Assembly (NCBI GenBank): GCA_049697115.1 | Contig: JBAVVD010000062.1 | Coordinates: 1 to 54,970, forward strand | DNA from: JBAVVD01 sp049697115 | GTDB lineage: Bacteria; Acidobacteriota; Aminicenantia; Aminicenantales; UBA4085 | DNA length: 54,970 bases | Direction of reading: 5' to 3' | Notes under the pieces: generated by a model | The model's input: only the letters and a program-made list of their open reading frames with translations | Databases searched by the model: none | Told to the model about the DNA's origin: nothing | Part shown: positions 1-8,286 of the stretch, piece after piece | Layout: the number at the start of each line of letters is the position of its first letter | How positions within the stretch are numbered: position 1 is the first letter of the stretch | Position numbers and translations under genes: made by a program

Positions 1-169
1 GGGGAAGGGCGATCCTGAATTTTGGGTGGACGTAATTCGACCAGGAAGAATCCTGTACGAACTGGAGGGCGTCACTGAGGATGTGGCCAAAGAGGCCATG
101 CGTCTGGCCGCTCATAAACTTCCCATGCGAACGAGATTTGTATCCAGAGAAACGAGAGAACTTCGATGA
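1..169 (+). CDS. rplP: 50S ribosomal protein L16, C-terminal part (partial at window edge)
   Basis: The window opens inside this gene, and only the last 55 codons are present (reading frame from base 2). The visible part runs from a GKGDPEFWV segment to the conserved L16 tail with HKLPMRTRFVSRE, which is diagnostic. L16 sits near the central protuberance and the A site of the large subunit and is needed for tRNA binding. Its TGA stop overlaps the ATG of rpmC by three bases, as expected for the start of the spc-type ribosomal operon. Confidence 0.95.
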   Translation, partial: GKGDPEFWVDVIRPGRILYELEGVTEDVAKEAMRLAAHKLPMRTRFVSRETRELR

Positions 170-366
170 AAATCCAAGCGTTGCGTGAATTAGCGGATGA
201 CGAGTTAGTGAGAAAAGAGACGGAGCTCAAGGACCAGCTCTTCAAGCTTCGTTTCCAACATGAGCTGGGGCAGCTGGATAATGCCGCCAAGCTGAAGATT
301 GTGAAAAAGGACATCGCCAGAATCCAAACGATTCTGAAGGATAGAAGCCGTGAAAGCCAGGAGTAA
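166..366 (+). CDS. rpmC: 50S ribosomal protein L29
   Basis: A 66-residue protein of normal L29 length that folds as a long helical hairpin beside the peptide exit tunnel. The N-terminal MKIQALRELADDEL and the central LFKLRFQHELGQL are typical of the family. It starts inside the rplP stop codon, so the two are probably translationally coupled. The order L16-L29-S17-L14 is the canonical bacterial order. Confidence 0.95.
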   Translation: MKIQALRELADDELVRKETELKDQLFKLRFQHELGQLDNAAKLKIVKKDIARIQTILKDRSRESQE

Positions 367-370
367 AATG

Positions 371-682
371 ATGGAATTGGCTATGGATACCAATAGACAA
401 AAAAGAAAGATGATAAAAATAGGCACAGTGGTCGGGAAGAAAATGAAGAAAACCGTGAAGGTGCGAGTGGAACGGCAGGTGAGACATCCTTTATATAAAA
501 AGATCATCAGAAAAAGAAAAGTGTTTCTCGCTCATGATGAGTATGAAAAATGTAAGGTCGGCGATCAGGTGAGAATCGTGGAGACACGGCCCCTCAGCCG
601 GAAAAAGCGATGGAGGATAGTGGAAATTGTCGGCCTTTCCGCTCATGAGATTGAGAATGAAACCGGGGAAAGCAATAAATGA
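371..682 (+). CDS. rpsQ: 30S ribosomal protein S17
   Basis: S17 is a primary 16S rRNA-binding protein of the small subunit (OB fold). The motifs GTVVGKKMKKTV, HPLYKKIIRKRK and VGDQVRIVETRPLSRKKRW match the family. The frame is open back to a GTG at 350, which would overlap rpmC. The chosen ATG at 371 lies 7 bases after an AGGAG at 359-363; ATG 368 and ATG 383 are alternatives. At 103 residues it is longer than the usual ~85, with a short extra N-terminus and an acidic tail. Its stop overlaps the rplN start (ATGA). Confidence 0.93.
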   Translation: MELAMDTNRQKRKMIKIGTVVGKKMKKTVKVRVERQVRHPLYKKIIRKRKVFLAHDEYEKCKVGDQVRIVETRPLSRKKRWRIVEIVGLSAHEIENETGESNK

Positions 683-1047
683 TCCAACCGTACACGATGC
701 TCAGAGTGGCTGATAATTCGGGCGCCCGGAGGATCAGGTGCATCACTTCCATTGGAGGAGGAGTGGGGAGGACCGCGTCCATCGGAGATGTGATCTCAGC
801 GACAGTCAAAGAGGCTGAGCCTGAAAGCAAGATCCCCAAGGGTAAGGTCGTTCGGGCCGTTATCGTCCGTGCCCGGAAAGAAATCCGGCGCAAGGACGGC
901 TCCTACATCCGGTTTGATGACAATGCGGCCGTCATTATTGACAAGGCCGGCGAACCCGTCGGAACCCGCGTGTTCGGCCCTGTCGGAAGAGAGCTCAGAG
1001 AGAAAAAGTTTATGAAGATTATCTCTTTGGCGCCGGAGGTTTTGTGA
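679..1047 (+). CDS. rplN: 50S ribosomal protein L14
   Basis: A 122-residue protein of standard L14 length that binds 23S rRNA at the interface with 30S. It begins MIQPYTMLRVADNSGARR, the strongly conserved L14 opening, and ends with the REKKFMKIISLAPEVL block. ATG overlaps the rpsQ stop, and its own TGA overlaps the next start by one base, so translation is probably coupled through S17-L14-L24. Confidence 0.97.
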   Translation: MIQPYTMLRVADNSGARRIRCITSIGGGVGRTASIGDVISATVKEAEPESKIPKGKVVRAVIVRARKEIRRKDGSYIRFDDNAAVIIDKAGEPVGTRVFGPVGRELREKKFMKIISLAPEVL

Positions 1048-1373
1048 TGAGCAGTCTGTCCATCCGAAAGAATGATATCGTCTTCGTCAAGTCGGGAAAG
1101 GACAAGGGGAAGACAGGGAAAGTCCTTAAAGTGATCCCGGAAAAACAGAGGGCAATCGTGGAACGGATTAATTTTATCAAGGAATTCATTCGCCCGGACC
1201 GCAGCCGGAACATCCAGGGGGGAATTATGGAAAAGGAGTCTCCCATTCATGTCTCCAAGTTGATGCTCTATTGTTCCGAATGCGGCCAGGGAGTCCGAGT
1301 CCGCAATAAGAGGCTCGAAGACGGAAGCAAAATTCGAATCTGCAATAAATGCGAATCGAGCCTGGAAAAGTAG
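1047..1373 (+). CDS. rplX: 50S ribosomal protein L24 with a C-terminal zinc-ribbon-like extension
   Basis: L24 starts assembly of the 50S subunit by binding the 5' end of 23S rRNA. The KOW motif is in the first 35 residues (IRKNDIVFVKSGKDKGKTGKV). The C-terminal part has two Cys pairs, C76/C79 and C99/C102, spaced like a zinc ribbon; many bacterial L24 proteins keep such pairs. ATG 1047 is 7 bases after GGAGG at 1035-1039; a GTG at 1044 is the alternative. Length is 108 residues, normal for the family. Confidence 0.94.
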   Translation: MSSLSIRKNDIVFVKSGKDKGKTGKVLKVIPEKQRAIVERINFIKEFIRPDRSRNIQGGIMEKESPIHVSKLMLYCSECGQGVRVRNKRLEDGSKIRICNKCESSLEK

Positions 1374-1389
1374 AAGCGAGGTGTCTATT

Positions 1390-1932
1390 ATGAACCGTCT
1401 TTTAGAGAAGTACAGAAAGGACGTTCTTCCTGATCTGCAGAAGGAGTTTAACATAAAAAATAAAATGGCTGTCCCCAGGCTGGAGAAAATCATCATCAAC
1501 ATTGGAGTGGGAGAGGCCATCCAGAACGTCAAAGCTCTGGATGCGGCTCGAAATGAGTTGAGCTTGATCACCGGGCAGATGCCGGTCGTCTCCAGAGCGA
1601 AAAAATCGATCTCTGCCTTTAAATTAAGAAAAGGACAAGCGATCGCCTGTTTTGTGACCTTGCGGAGCCGGAGGATGTACGAATTTTTTGACCGCCTGAT
1701 CAACATCGTCCTCCCCCGGGTCAGAGATTTCCGGGGAGTGTCCCCCCGTTCTTTTGACGGAAAGGGGAATTACACCCTCGGCCTGCGCGACCAGCTTGTT
1801 TTTCCGGAGATTGATTACACGAAGGTGGAAAAATCCAGAGGCATGAACATCACCATCGTCACTTCCGCGCGAGGTGACCAGGAGGCATTTGCCTTGCTGA
1901 AAAAATTGGGCATGCCTTTTCGAGAATCATAA
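1390..1932 (+). CDS. rplE: 50S ribosomal protein L5
   Basis: L5 binds 5S rRNA and contacts P-site tRNA. The 180-residue product has the family marks: a KNKMAVPRLEKIIINIGVG segment, a GQMPVVSRAKKSISAFKLR block, FRGVSPRSFDGKGNYTLG, and an INIVLP-type motif. The frame extends to a GTG at 1381, but ATG 1390 has a GAGG 8 bases upstream and gives the usual length. It lies between rplX and rpsN in canonical order. Confidence 0.95.
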   Translation: MNRLLEKYRKDVLPDLQKEFNIKNKMAVPRLEKIIINIGVGEAIQNVKALDAARNELSLITGQMPVVSRAKKSISAFKLRKGQAIACFVTLRSRRMYEFFDRLINIVLPRVRDFRGVSPRSFDGKGNYTLGLRDQLVFPEIDYTKVEKSRGMNITIVTSARGDQEAFALLKKLGMPFRES

Positions 1933-1948
1933 ATAAAGGAAGGAGACC

Positions 1949-2134
1949 GTGTCAACTATATCGGCTTTTGCGAAATACTTAAAAGAACCTAAATATTCAG
2001 TCCGGAAAAGGAGCCGCTGTCGGATTTGCGGGCGGTCCAGAGGATATTACAGGAAATTTGATATGTGCCGCTTGTGCTTCCGGGAGTTGGCGCTCAAAGG
2101 AGAGATCCCGGGAATCATTAAAGCTTCCTGGTAA
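1949..2134 (+). CDS. rpsN: 30S ribosomal protein S14, zinc-binding (type Z)
   Basis: A 61-residue short-form S14 that binds 16S rRNA in the head of the 30S subunit. It has the four zinc ligands C24, C27, C40 and C43 of the Zn-containing form. The start is GTG at 1949, after AAGGAAGGAG. Bacteria with this form often also carry a Zn-free paralogue used in zinc starvation; none is in the window. Confidence 0.95.
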   Translation: MSTISAFAKYLKEPKYSVRKRSRCRICGRSRGYYRKFDMCRLCFRELALKGEIPGIIKASW

Positions 2135-2155
2135 GCTCTGGGAAAGGATAGGAAG

Positions 2156-2554
2156 ATGAGTTTAACTGATCCCCTGGCGGATATGCTAACCCGAATAAGG
2201 AATGCGTCTTCGGTCCGAAAAAAGGAAGTCCAGATGCCCTCTTCCAAGACGAAGGTCGAGATCGCCAAAATTCTCAAGGAGGAAGGGTACATCAAAAACT
2301 TTAAGGTTGTCGATGACAACAAACAGGGCGTCCTCAGCATTCTCCTTAAATATTCCGGAGACAATCAGAGTGTTATTTCCGGGGCCCGGAGGGTGAGCCG
2401 GCCGGGATGCCGAATTTATTGCACAAAGGATTCCATTCCCAAAGTCCTGGGCGGCCTGGGAATTACCATCATTTCCACGTCCAAGGGAGTTCTGAGCGGA
2501 AAAAAATGTGAAGAGCTCAGCGTGGGCGGAGAAGTGATTTGTTATATCTGGTAA
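2156..2554 (+). CDS. rpsH: 30S ribosomal protein S8
   Basis: A 132-residue S8, a 16S rRNA central-domain binder that in E. coli also represses the spc operon. It starts MSLTDPLADMLTRIRNAS and ends with GEVICYIW, both hallmarks of S8; STSKGVLSGKKC is the RNA-contact loop. A GGAAAGGATAGGAAG stretch precedes the ATG. Whether S8 autoregulates here cannot be judged from the sequence. Confidence 0.96.
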   Translation: MSLTDPLADMLTRIRNASSVRKKEVQMPSSKTKVEIAKILKEEGYIKNFKVVDDNKQGVLSILLKYSGDNQSVISGARRVSRPGCRIYCTKDSIPKVLGGLGITIISTSKGVLSGKKCEELSVGGEVICYIW

Positions 2555-2579
2555 GATTTAAATGAAGAGGACCTGAGAC

Positions 2580-3125
2580 ATGTCGAGAATAGGAAAACGA
2601 GCGATTCCATTGCCGGAAGGCGTGAAGGTGAATATTCTGCCGGACCGGATCGAATTCGAAGGGAAAAAAGGCCGGCTGGCCTCGCCTCTTTATGCGGGGA
2701 TCCAAGCGCGCACAGAGAATCATAATCTTGTCCTGACACGGTCCGATGACTCCAAAACACAGAAGACCAACCACGGCCTGTGCCGGAGCCTGGCTTCGAA
2801 CGCCATCATCGGAGTTTCTGCCGGTTTCGCAAAGCAGCTGGAGATAGTCGGTGTGGGATACAGAGCAAAGATCGAGAAAGACAAACTCGAGCTGAGCCTG
2901 GGTTATTCCAAGCCAATCATCTATCCTGTTCCTAAGGACGTCGAAATTGTCGTTGAGAAACCCACGCTGATTACGGTCCGGGGGATTGACAAGCAGAGGG
3001 TGGGTCAGGTGGCCGCCGATATCAAAAAATTCCGGAGTCCGGATCCATACAAACTCAAGGGCATTCGTTATGTCGGCGAAAAGTTGCTTAAAAAAGAACG
3101 GAAGGCGGGGGTGACCGGTGCATAA
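2580..3125 (+). CDS. rplF: 50S ribosomal protein L6
   Basis: A 181-residue L6 located near the factor-binding site of the 50S subunit. It begins MSRIGKRAIPLPEGV and contains GVSAGFAKQLEIVGVGYRA and the C-terminal DPYKLKGIRYVGEKLLKKE signature. The two repeated L6 domains are both complete. It overlaps the GTG start of rplR by 8 bases. Confidence 0.97.
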   Translation: MSRIGKRAIPLPEGVKVNILPDRIEFEGKKGRLASPLYAGIQARTENHNLVLTRSDDSKTQKTNHGLCRSLASNAIIGVSAGFAKQLEIVGVGYRAKIEKDKLELSLGYSKPIIYPVPKDVEIVVEKPTLITVRGIDKQRVGQVAADIKKFRSPDPYKLKGIRYVGEKLLKKERKAGVTGA

Positions 3126-3492
3126 AGATAAAGTCAAGATAAAAAGGGAGACGAAAGCTCGTATCCGACGCAGAATCCGGAAAAAAGTCCGGGGCACGAC
3201 CGAAAGACCGAGGATTTATGTTTTTAAGAGCAACCGTTATATTTATGCCCAAGTGATTGATGATACCAACGGCACGGTTCTGGCTTTTGCCTCAACACTG
3301 GAAAAAGGATTTGCCGAAAAGCACAAGAATACCAAGAATGTGGGAAGCTGTGAGAAGCTGGGCGAACTCCTGGCCAAAAGATTGAAAGAAAAAAAAATAG
3401 AAAAGGTTGTTTTTGATAGGGGCATTTATCCCTATCACGGCCGGATCAAAGCTTTAGCCGAGGCCATCAGAAAAGGAGGCCTTATTTTTTAA
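3118..3492 (+). CDS. rplR: 50S ribosomal protein L18
   Basis: A 124-residue L18 that binds 5S rRNA in the central protuberance. The basic N-terminus (RIRRRIRKKVRGTTERPR) leads to the conserved VFKSNRYIYAQVIDD and the C-terminal VFDRGIYPYHGRIKALAEA. It starts with GTG within the end of rplF, an overlap that suggests coupled translation. Confidence 0.96.
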   Translation: MHKDKVKIKRETKARIRRRIRKKVRGTTERPRIYVFKSNRYIYAQVIDDTNGTVLAFASTLEKGFAEKHKNTKNVGSCEKLGELLAKRLKEKKIEKVVFDRGIYPYHGRIKALAEAIRKGGLIF

Positions 3493-3524
3493 CATGAATT
3501 CGGATTCTAGAAGGAGGACAAAGC

Positions 3525-4055
3525 GTGGGAGACAAGGAAATTAAAGTCGAAAAGACTGTACAGTCCGAAATCGAGCCGTTAGATCTGAAGGATCAGGTGA
3601 TTTCCATCCGGAGAGTGACCAAGGTTGTCAAAGGTGGTAAAAATTTGAGTTTCTCGGCACTGGTCGCGGTGGGGAATGAAAACGGCTTTGTTGGCATAGG
3701 AAAGGGGAAGGCCAGAGAAGTTCCTCAGGCGATCGCTAAAGCGGTCGAAGATGCCAAAAAGAAGCTGATGAAGATTTATCTCACCGATTCGACCATCCCC
3801 CATTTTGTCCAGGGCGAGGCTGGAGCCGGAGTCGTCATCCTCCGGCCGGCATCCAAAGGAACGGGCGTGATTGCCGGAGGTGCTGTCCGGGTCATCCTGG
3901 AGTTGGCCGGAGTCAAGGATATTCTGACCAAATCCTTGCGAAGCAACAATCCGATCAGCGTCGCCCATGCCACGATCAATGCGTTGAGAAAAATCAAAAG
4001 TCCTGAGTTTGTGGCGAAAAACAGAGGAAAGGTTAAGGAAAACATATGGCAGTGA
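3525..4055 (+). CDS. rpsE: 30S ribosomal protein S5
   Basis: A 176-residue S5 that helps keep decoding accurate and contacts mRNA at the entry channel. The N-terminal double-stranded-RNA-binding fold has ISIRRVTKVVKGGKNLSFSA and GNENGFVGIGKGKA; the C-terminal half has PASKGTGVIAGGAVRVILE. The start is GTG at 3525 after a strong AAGGAGG. It overlaps rpmD by 10 bases. Confidence 0.96.
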   Translation: MGDKEIKVEKTVQSEIEPLDLKDQVISIRRVTKVVKGGKNLSFSALVAVGNENGFVGIGKGKAREVPQAIAKAVEDAKKKLMKIYLTDSTIPHFVQGEAGAGVVILRPASKGTGVIAGGAVRVILELAGVKDILTKSLRSNNPISVAHATINALRKIKSPEFVAKNRGKVKENIWQ

Positions 4056-4252
4056 AGACATCCAAGGGAGATATAAAAATAAAGCTTGTCCGAAGCCTTA
4101 TTGGCTACCCCAAGAGACAGAGAGAGGTGGCCAAAGGCCTGGGTTTGCGGCGGCCCAATTCTGAAGTCGTCCGCAAGAACTGCCCTGAAGTGTGGGGTAT
4201 GATCCATAAGATACCTCATCTGCTCAAAGTGGAGGTTTTAGAGAAGAAATGA
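4046..4252 (+). CDS. rpmD: 50S ribosomal protein L30
   Basis: A 68-residue L30, slightly longer than the ~60 usual in bacteria. It contains IKLVRSLIGYPKRQREVAKGLGLRR and WGMIHKIPHLLKVEVLE, the standard L30 core. It starts within rpsE and its TGA overlaps the rplO ATG, so it is embedded in a chain of overlapping genes. L30 is absent in some bacterial lineages, so its presence is mildly informative. Confidence 0.94.
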   Translation: MAVKTSKGDIKIKLVRSLIGYPKRQREVAKGLGLRRPNSEVVRKNCPEVWGMIHKIPHLLKVEVLEKK

Positions 4253-4701
4253 ATCTCAGCAATCTGCATCCGGCAAAAGGTTCTTGGAAGGACAGGAAGA
4301 GAGTCGGCAGAGGACCAGGCTCCGGGCATGGAAAGACATCCGGCCGCGGCCACAAAGGTCAGCTGGCCGGCGCGGGATTCTCCCGAAAACGGGGATTTGA
4401 AGGCGGCCAGATGCCGCTTCATCGCCGGATTCCGAAGCGCGGCTTCACCAATATCTTCAAAAAAGTTTACGTGGAGGTCAATCTGAACCGCTTGGAAACA
4501 ATTAAAAAAAGCGAGATTCACCTCAAAGACCTTGTCGAAGCCGGACTGATCAAAAGAGAATCGGATTGTGTTAAAATTTTAGGACAGGGAGCTGTCTCTT
4601 CAGCCATGACCATACATGCCCATAAGTTTTCTCAATCCGCCCAGAAGAAGATTGAGAAAGCTGGAGGCAAAGCCATTTGTATCGGAAGTCAAAATGCTTG
4701 A
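4249..4701 (+). CDS. rplO: 50S ribosomal protein L15
   Basis: A 150-residue L15, a late-assembling 50S protein. The glycine- and arginine-rich N-terminus (LHPAKGSWKDRKRVGRGPGS, then GHGKTSGRGHKGQ) threads into rRNA, and PLHRRIPKRGF is the family signature. It overlaps secY by 8 bases, the usual arrangement at this point of the operon. Confidence 0.96.
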   Translation: MNLSNLHPAKGSWKDRKRVGRGPGSGHGKTSGRGHKGQLAGAGFSRKRGFEGGQMPLHRRIPKRGFTNIFKKVYVEVNLNRLETIKKSEIHLKDLVEAGLIKRESDCVKILGQGAVSSAMTIHAHKFSQSAQKKIEKAGGKAICIGSQNA

Positions 4702-6073
4702 GAGTATACGCAACATTTTCAGCATTCCGGAGCTAAGAAAAAGAGTCATTTTTACTCTTCTCATCCTCGCTGTCTATCGCATCGGCGGCCAGATCCCTAA
4801 TCCGGGCATCAGCTCAGGGGCTTTAGCTGAATACTGGCAGTCCCAGAAGGGGACCATTCTGGGCTTTATTGACCTATTTTCAGGGAGATACATGTCTCGG
4901 ATGACCATTTTTGCCCTTGGGATTATGCCCTATATCAGCGCTTCGATTATTCTCCAGTTACTGACGGTCGTCTGGCCTTACCTCGAGAGGCTGTCCAAAG
5001 AAGGTGAACTCGGGAGGAAAAAGATCACACAGTACACCCGGTACGGAACGATCATCATCTGCGTCATTCAGTCTTTTGCCATCAGTTTATTCCTCCAAGG
5101 CCTGCGAAGCCCCGGCGGAGCACGGATTGTTCCTCACCCCGGTATCGGATTTCAATTTCTCACTGTTTTGACGCTGACAACGGGGACGGTGTTTGTCATG
5201 TGGCTTGGAGAACAGATTTCCGAGCGGGGAATTGGGAATGGCATTTCGCTGATCATCTTTGCCGGGATTGTCGCCAGATTTCCGGCTGGCGTGAACAGCG
5301 TCATCACAGGCTTGAGGACAGGAAGCATGGATCCTATGAGGATGATTTTCCTGGTGGCAATAATGCTGGCCGTCATCGCCTTTATTGTCTTTGTGGAAAG
5401 AGGTCAGAGGCGGATTCCCGTCTCTTATGCCAAAAAAGTCGTCGGGCGGAGAATCTATGGGGGCCAGAGCACGCATCTTCCGTTGAGAGTCAACACCGGC
5501 GGTGTCATCCCCATCATTTTTGCCGCTTCCATTATCACCATTCCTTCGACGATGGCCCAGATGGTCAAGGTTCCTATGCTCCAGAATGTCGCCAAACAAT
5601 TCGGGATGGGAATGCCTCTCTACAACCTCCTCTATGTGGCGTCCATTATCTTTTTCACCTATTTTTATGTGTCCATTATTTTTAATCCTTCAGATGTGGC
5701 GGACAACCTCAGGAAATACGGAGGATTTATCCCCGGCATCCGGCCCGGCAAGAATACATCCGATTATATCGATTCCATTCTCTCCCGAATCACTCTCGTC
5801 GGAGCCGTCTATCTGGCGGCCATCGCCGTGTTGCCCGAATTCATGATCACCGGATTCAAGATCCAGGCGCTTCCTTTTGTTGGAAATTTCCTGGAGGCGA
5901 ACTTGCCCAAATGGTTCACCCAGGGATTGAACATCGATTTTTATTTCGGCGGAACCTCCATTCTCATTGTCGTCGGCGTGGCCATGGATACCCTGCAACA
6001 GGTTGAAGCGCAGCTCGTCATGCGTCACTATGATGGATTCATGCGCCGCAGCCGGCTCAAAGGGAGAAGGTGA
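4694..6073 (+). CDS. secY: Protein translocase subunit SecY
   Basis: The central channel of the SecYEG translocon in the inner membrane, 459 residues with ten predicted transmembrane helices. The N-terminus IPELRKRVIFTLLILAVYRI with GGQIPNPGI is the plug and TM1 region, and QYTRYGTI and GEQISERGIGNGISLIIFAG are conserved cytoplasmic loop motifs. The frame is open upstream to 4616, but the ATG at 4694 is chosen because it gives the standard MLESIRNIF start and overlaps rplO only slightly. Its stop overlaps adk by one base. Confidence 0.97.
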   Translation: MLESIRNIFSIPELRKRVIFTLLILAVYRIGGQIPNPGISSGALAEYWQSQKGTILGFIDLFSGRYMSRMTIFALGIMPYISASIILQLLTVVWPYLERLSKEGELGRKKITQYTRYGTIIICVIQSFAISLFLQGLRSPGGARIVPHPGIGFQFLTVLTLTTGTVFVMWLGEQISERGIGNGISLIIFAGIVARFPAGVNSVITGLRTGSMDPMRMIFLVAIMLAVIAFIVFVERGQRRIPVSYAKKVVGRRIYGGQSTHLPLRVNTGGVIPIIFAASIITIPSTMAQMVKVPMLQNVAKQFGMGMPLYNLLYVASIIFFTYFYVSIIFNPSDVADNLRKYGGFIPGIRPGKNTSDYIDSILSRITLVGAVYLAAIAVLPEFMITGFKIQALPFVGNFLEANLPKWFTQGLNIDFYFGGTSILIVVGVAMDTLQQVEAQLVMRHYDGFMRRSRLKGRR

Positions 6074-6744
6074 TGAGGATTATTCTCCTCGGCCCGCCGG
6101 GCAGCGGCAAGGGAACACAGGGAGACCTGATCGCCCGGAGATACGGATTTCCCAAAATTTCCACAGGGGACCTTCTGCGCGAGGCTATTCAGAAGCAAAC
6201 GCCGCTCGGAAAAAGAGCCGAGTCTCTGGTCCAGCAGGGCCAGTTGGTGAGCGATGATATTGTGGAGGAGATGGTGAAGGAAAGAATCAGCGGCGCCGAT
6301 TGCCGGAAGGGATACATTCTTGATGGTTTTCCCCGAACGCTTTCCCAGGCCAAGGCTCTGGAAAGGATGGACGGCCGGCGGCCGGAGATTGTGATCGATA
6401 TGCACGTGGCCGCTCCAATCGTGCTTGACCGTCTGCGTCAACGTCAGGTATGTGTGGAGTGCAAGGCCATTTATAATACCCATCTACACAAACCCCGGAA
6501 AGAAAATGTATGTGATATCTGCCAGGGAAAGCTGGTCCAGAGAGAAGATGACAGCTCTGCAGTGGTCCGGGAACGATTGAAAATCTATGAGGAACAAACC
6601 GCCAAACTCAAAGATTACTATCTCCAAAAGAACGTCTTGAAAATGATTGACGGCTCTGGAAATGTGGAAAGCATCTTTCAGAAGATTGGGGCTCTATTGG
6701 ATGAAGAGTTGGCCAAATATCCAGAGAAGAAGAACGGCCGATGA
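6073..6744 (+). CDS. adk: Adenylate kinase, zinc-containing LID
   Basis: Converts ATP + AMP to 2 ADP. The P-loop is GPPGSGKGTQ near residue 8, the AMP-binding part has STGDLLREA, and DGFPRT is conserved. The LID domain carries four cysteines (C127, C130, C147, C150) spaced for a structural zinc, as in Gram-positive and many other bacterial adenylate kinases. Length is 223 residues. ATG 6073 overlaps the last base of the secY stop; a GTG at 6070 is an alternative. Confidence 0.96.
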   Translation: MRIILLGPPGSGKGTQGDLIARRYGFPKISTGDLLREAIQKQTPLGKRAESLVQQGQLVSDDIVEEMVKERISGADCRKGYILDGFPRTLSQAKALERMDGRRPEIVIDMHVAAPIVLDRLRQRQVCVECKAIYNTHLHKPRKENVCDICQGKLVQREDDSSAVVRERLKIYEEQTAKLKDYYLQKNVLKMIDGSGNVESIFQKIGALLDEELAKYPEKKNGR

Positions 6745-7535
6745 TTATTTTCAAGACCTATGCCGAGATTCAAGCCATGAAAGAGAGCGGTCAAATTTTG
6801 GCCGTCATATTGGATGAATTGAAGGCGATGATCATTCCGGGTGTCCAGACAAAAAAGCTGGATGACTATGCCGAACGCAGGGCCAGGGAGATGGGCGCCT
6901 TGCCGGCTTTTAAAGATTACCGCGGCTATCCGGCTTCCCTCTGCACATCTGTCAATGAAGAAATCGTTCACGGCATCCCCTCCTCTCGGACATTGAAAGA
7001 AGGGGACATTATCAGCCTCGACTTCGGAGTGCTTTATCACGGTTACTACGGCGATGCGGCGCGCACCTATCCGGTGGGAAGGATTGCGCCGCTCGCGCAA
7101 AGACTGATCGCAACCGCCGAAGAGGCTTTTACCAAAGGCCTGGAGCAGCTGGCTGGAGGAAAAAGAATCTCGGACATTTCTGCCGCAGTCCAGAATTATG
7201 TGGAATCCAGAGGATTTTCCATCATTCGCACATTTGTCGGCCATGGCATCGGCCATTCTCTGCATGAAGAACCGCAGGTTCCCAACTTTGGTGTTCCTGG
7301 TTGCGGCCCAAAGATTCGACCGGGCCTGGTTCTGGCCATTGAGCCGATGATTGCCGCGGGAAGCGGAGATGCGGAAATTCTGAGTGATGGCTGGACGGCC
7401 GTAACCAGAGACAGGAGTTTGGCGGCCCATTTTGAACAGACAGTCGCTTTGACGTCCAAGGGGATAAAAATTCTCAGCACATTGGATGAAGACACGGATA
7501 ACGCGCATTTTGCGAAGGAGCATCAGTATGCCTAA
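6741..7535 (+). CDS. map: Methionine aminopeptidase, type I
   Basis: Removes the initiator methionine from new proteins; a cytoplasmic two-metal hydrolase of 264 residues. The metal ligands can be located: Asp in ISLDFGV, Asp in YGDAARTY, His in GHGIGHSLHEEP, Glu in AIEPMI and Glu in HFEQTVAL. There is no N-terminal zinc finger. The start overlaps the adk stop (ATGA), and infA begins before its end, so the genes are tightly coupled. Confidence 0.96.
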   Translation: MIIFKTYAEIQAMKESGQILAVILDELKAMIIPGVQTKKLDDYAERRAREMGALPAFKDYRGYPASLCTSVNEEIVHGIPSSRTLKEGDIISLDFGVLYHGYYGDAARTYPVGRIAPLAQRLIATAEEAFTKGLEQLAGGKRISDISAAVQNYVESRGFSIIRTFVGHGIGHSLHEEPQVPNFGVPGCGPKIRPGLVLAIEPMIAAGSGDAEILSDGWTAVTRDRSLAAHFEQTVALTSKGIKILSTLDEDTDNAHFAKEHQYA

Positions 7536-7746
7536 AGAGGCTGTCTTTGAAGCCGAAGGCACTGTTTTAGAAACTCTGCCCAATGCCATGTTTCGAGTGG
7601 AGCTGGCCAACAAACACAAGATCCTGGCGCACATCTCCGGAAAAATGAGAAAGCACTTCATCCGCATTCTTCCTGGAGATAAGGTCTTGGTTGAAATATC
7701 TCCCTATGATTTAACGAAGGGAAGAATCACTTACCGATTCAAATGA
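7528..7746 (+). CDS. infA: Translation initiation factor IF-1
   Basis: A 72-residue S1-type OB-fold protein that occupies the A site during initiation. The product MPKEAVFEAEGTVLETLPNA with HISGKMRKHFIRILPGDKV and YDLTKGRITYR is unmistakable. The frame is open further upstream, but ATG 7528 follows GAAGGAGCATC at the right distance and gives the exact family length. It overlaps the end of map by 8 bases. Confidence 0.97.
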   Translation: MPKEAVFEAEGTVLETLPNAMFRVELANKHKILAHISGKMRKHFIRILPGDKVLVEISPYDLTKGRITYRFK

Positions 7747-7763
7747 AGGAAGAGGTTGAAGAA

Positions 7764-7877
7764 ATGAAAGTGAGAGCATCCATAAAAAAAATTTGTAGGA
7801 ATTGTAAAATCATTCGTCGGAAAGGGAGCGTGCGGATTATATGCTCCAATCCCAGACATAAACAAAGGCAAGGTTAA
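7764..7877 (+). CDS. rpmJ: 50S ribosomal protein L36 (37 residues)
   Basis: A very short gene between infA and rpsM. The reading frame gives a 37-residue protein starting MKVRASIKKICRNCKIIRRK and ending NPRHKQRQG. It has the zinc ligands C11, C14, C27 and H32, so it is the zinc-binding form. Position, length and sequence all agree with bacterial L36. It starts 17 bases after the infA stop. Confidence 0.97.
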   Translation: MKVRASIKKICRNCKIIRRKGSVRIICSNPRHKQRQG

Positions 7878-7888
7878 ACGAGGTTAAA

Positions 7889-8263
7889 ATGGCAAGGATT
7901 GCAGGCATCACTCTTCCCCCGGAAAAAAGAATTGAAATTGGATTGACCTATATTTTTGGCATAGGGCGTTCCAAGGCGAATAAAATTCTTGAAGAAGCAA
8001 AGATCGATAGAAACAAGAAAGTCAAGGCTCTCAATGAGGATGAGGTCAACAAGATCCGTCAGATCATCGAAAAGCGGGAAAAAATCGAAGGAGATTTACG
8101 GAAAGAGATCAACCTCAACATCAAGCGCCTGATTGATATTAGCTGTTATCGGGGCCTTCGTCACAAGAGGAAACTGCCGGTCAGAGGCCAGAGGACAAAG
8201 ACCAATGCGCGGACAAGAAAAGGTCCCCATGGCCACACGATCAAGAAACTCAAGGGAAAATAA
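7889..8263 (+). CDS. rpsM: 30S ribosomal protein S13
   Basis: A 124-residue S13 in the head of the 30S subunit, contacting P-site tRNA and bridging to 50S. It opens MARIAGITLPPEKRIEIGL and has LRHKRKLPVRGQRTKTNART near the C-terminus. Spacing to rpmJ is 11 bases. It is the first gene of the S13-S11-S4-RpoA-L17 (alpha) segment. Confidence 0.97.
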   Translation: MARIAGITLPPEKRIEIGLTYIFGIGRSKANKILEEAKIDRNKKVKALNEDEVNKIRQIIEKREKIEGDLRKEINLNIKRLIDISCYRGLRHKRKLPVRGQRTKTNARTRKGPHGHTIKKLKGK

Positions 8264-8286
8264 ACTGAACAAGGGAGTGTTCATTC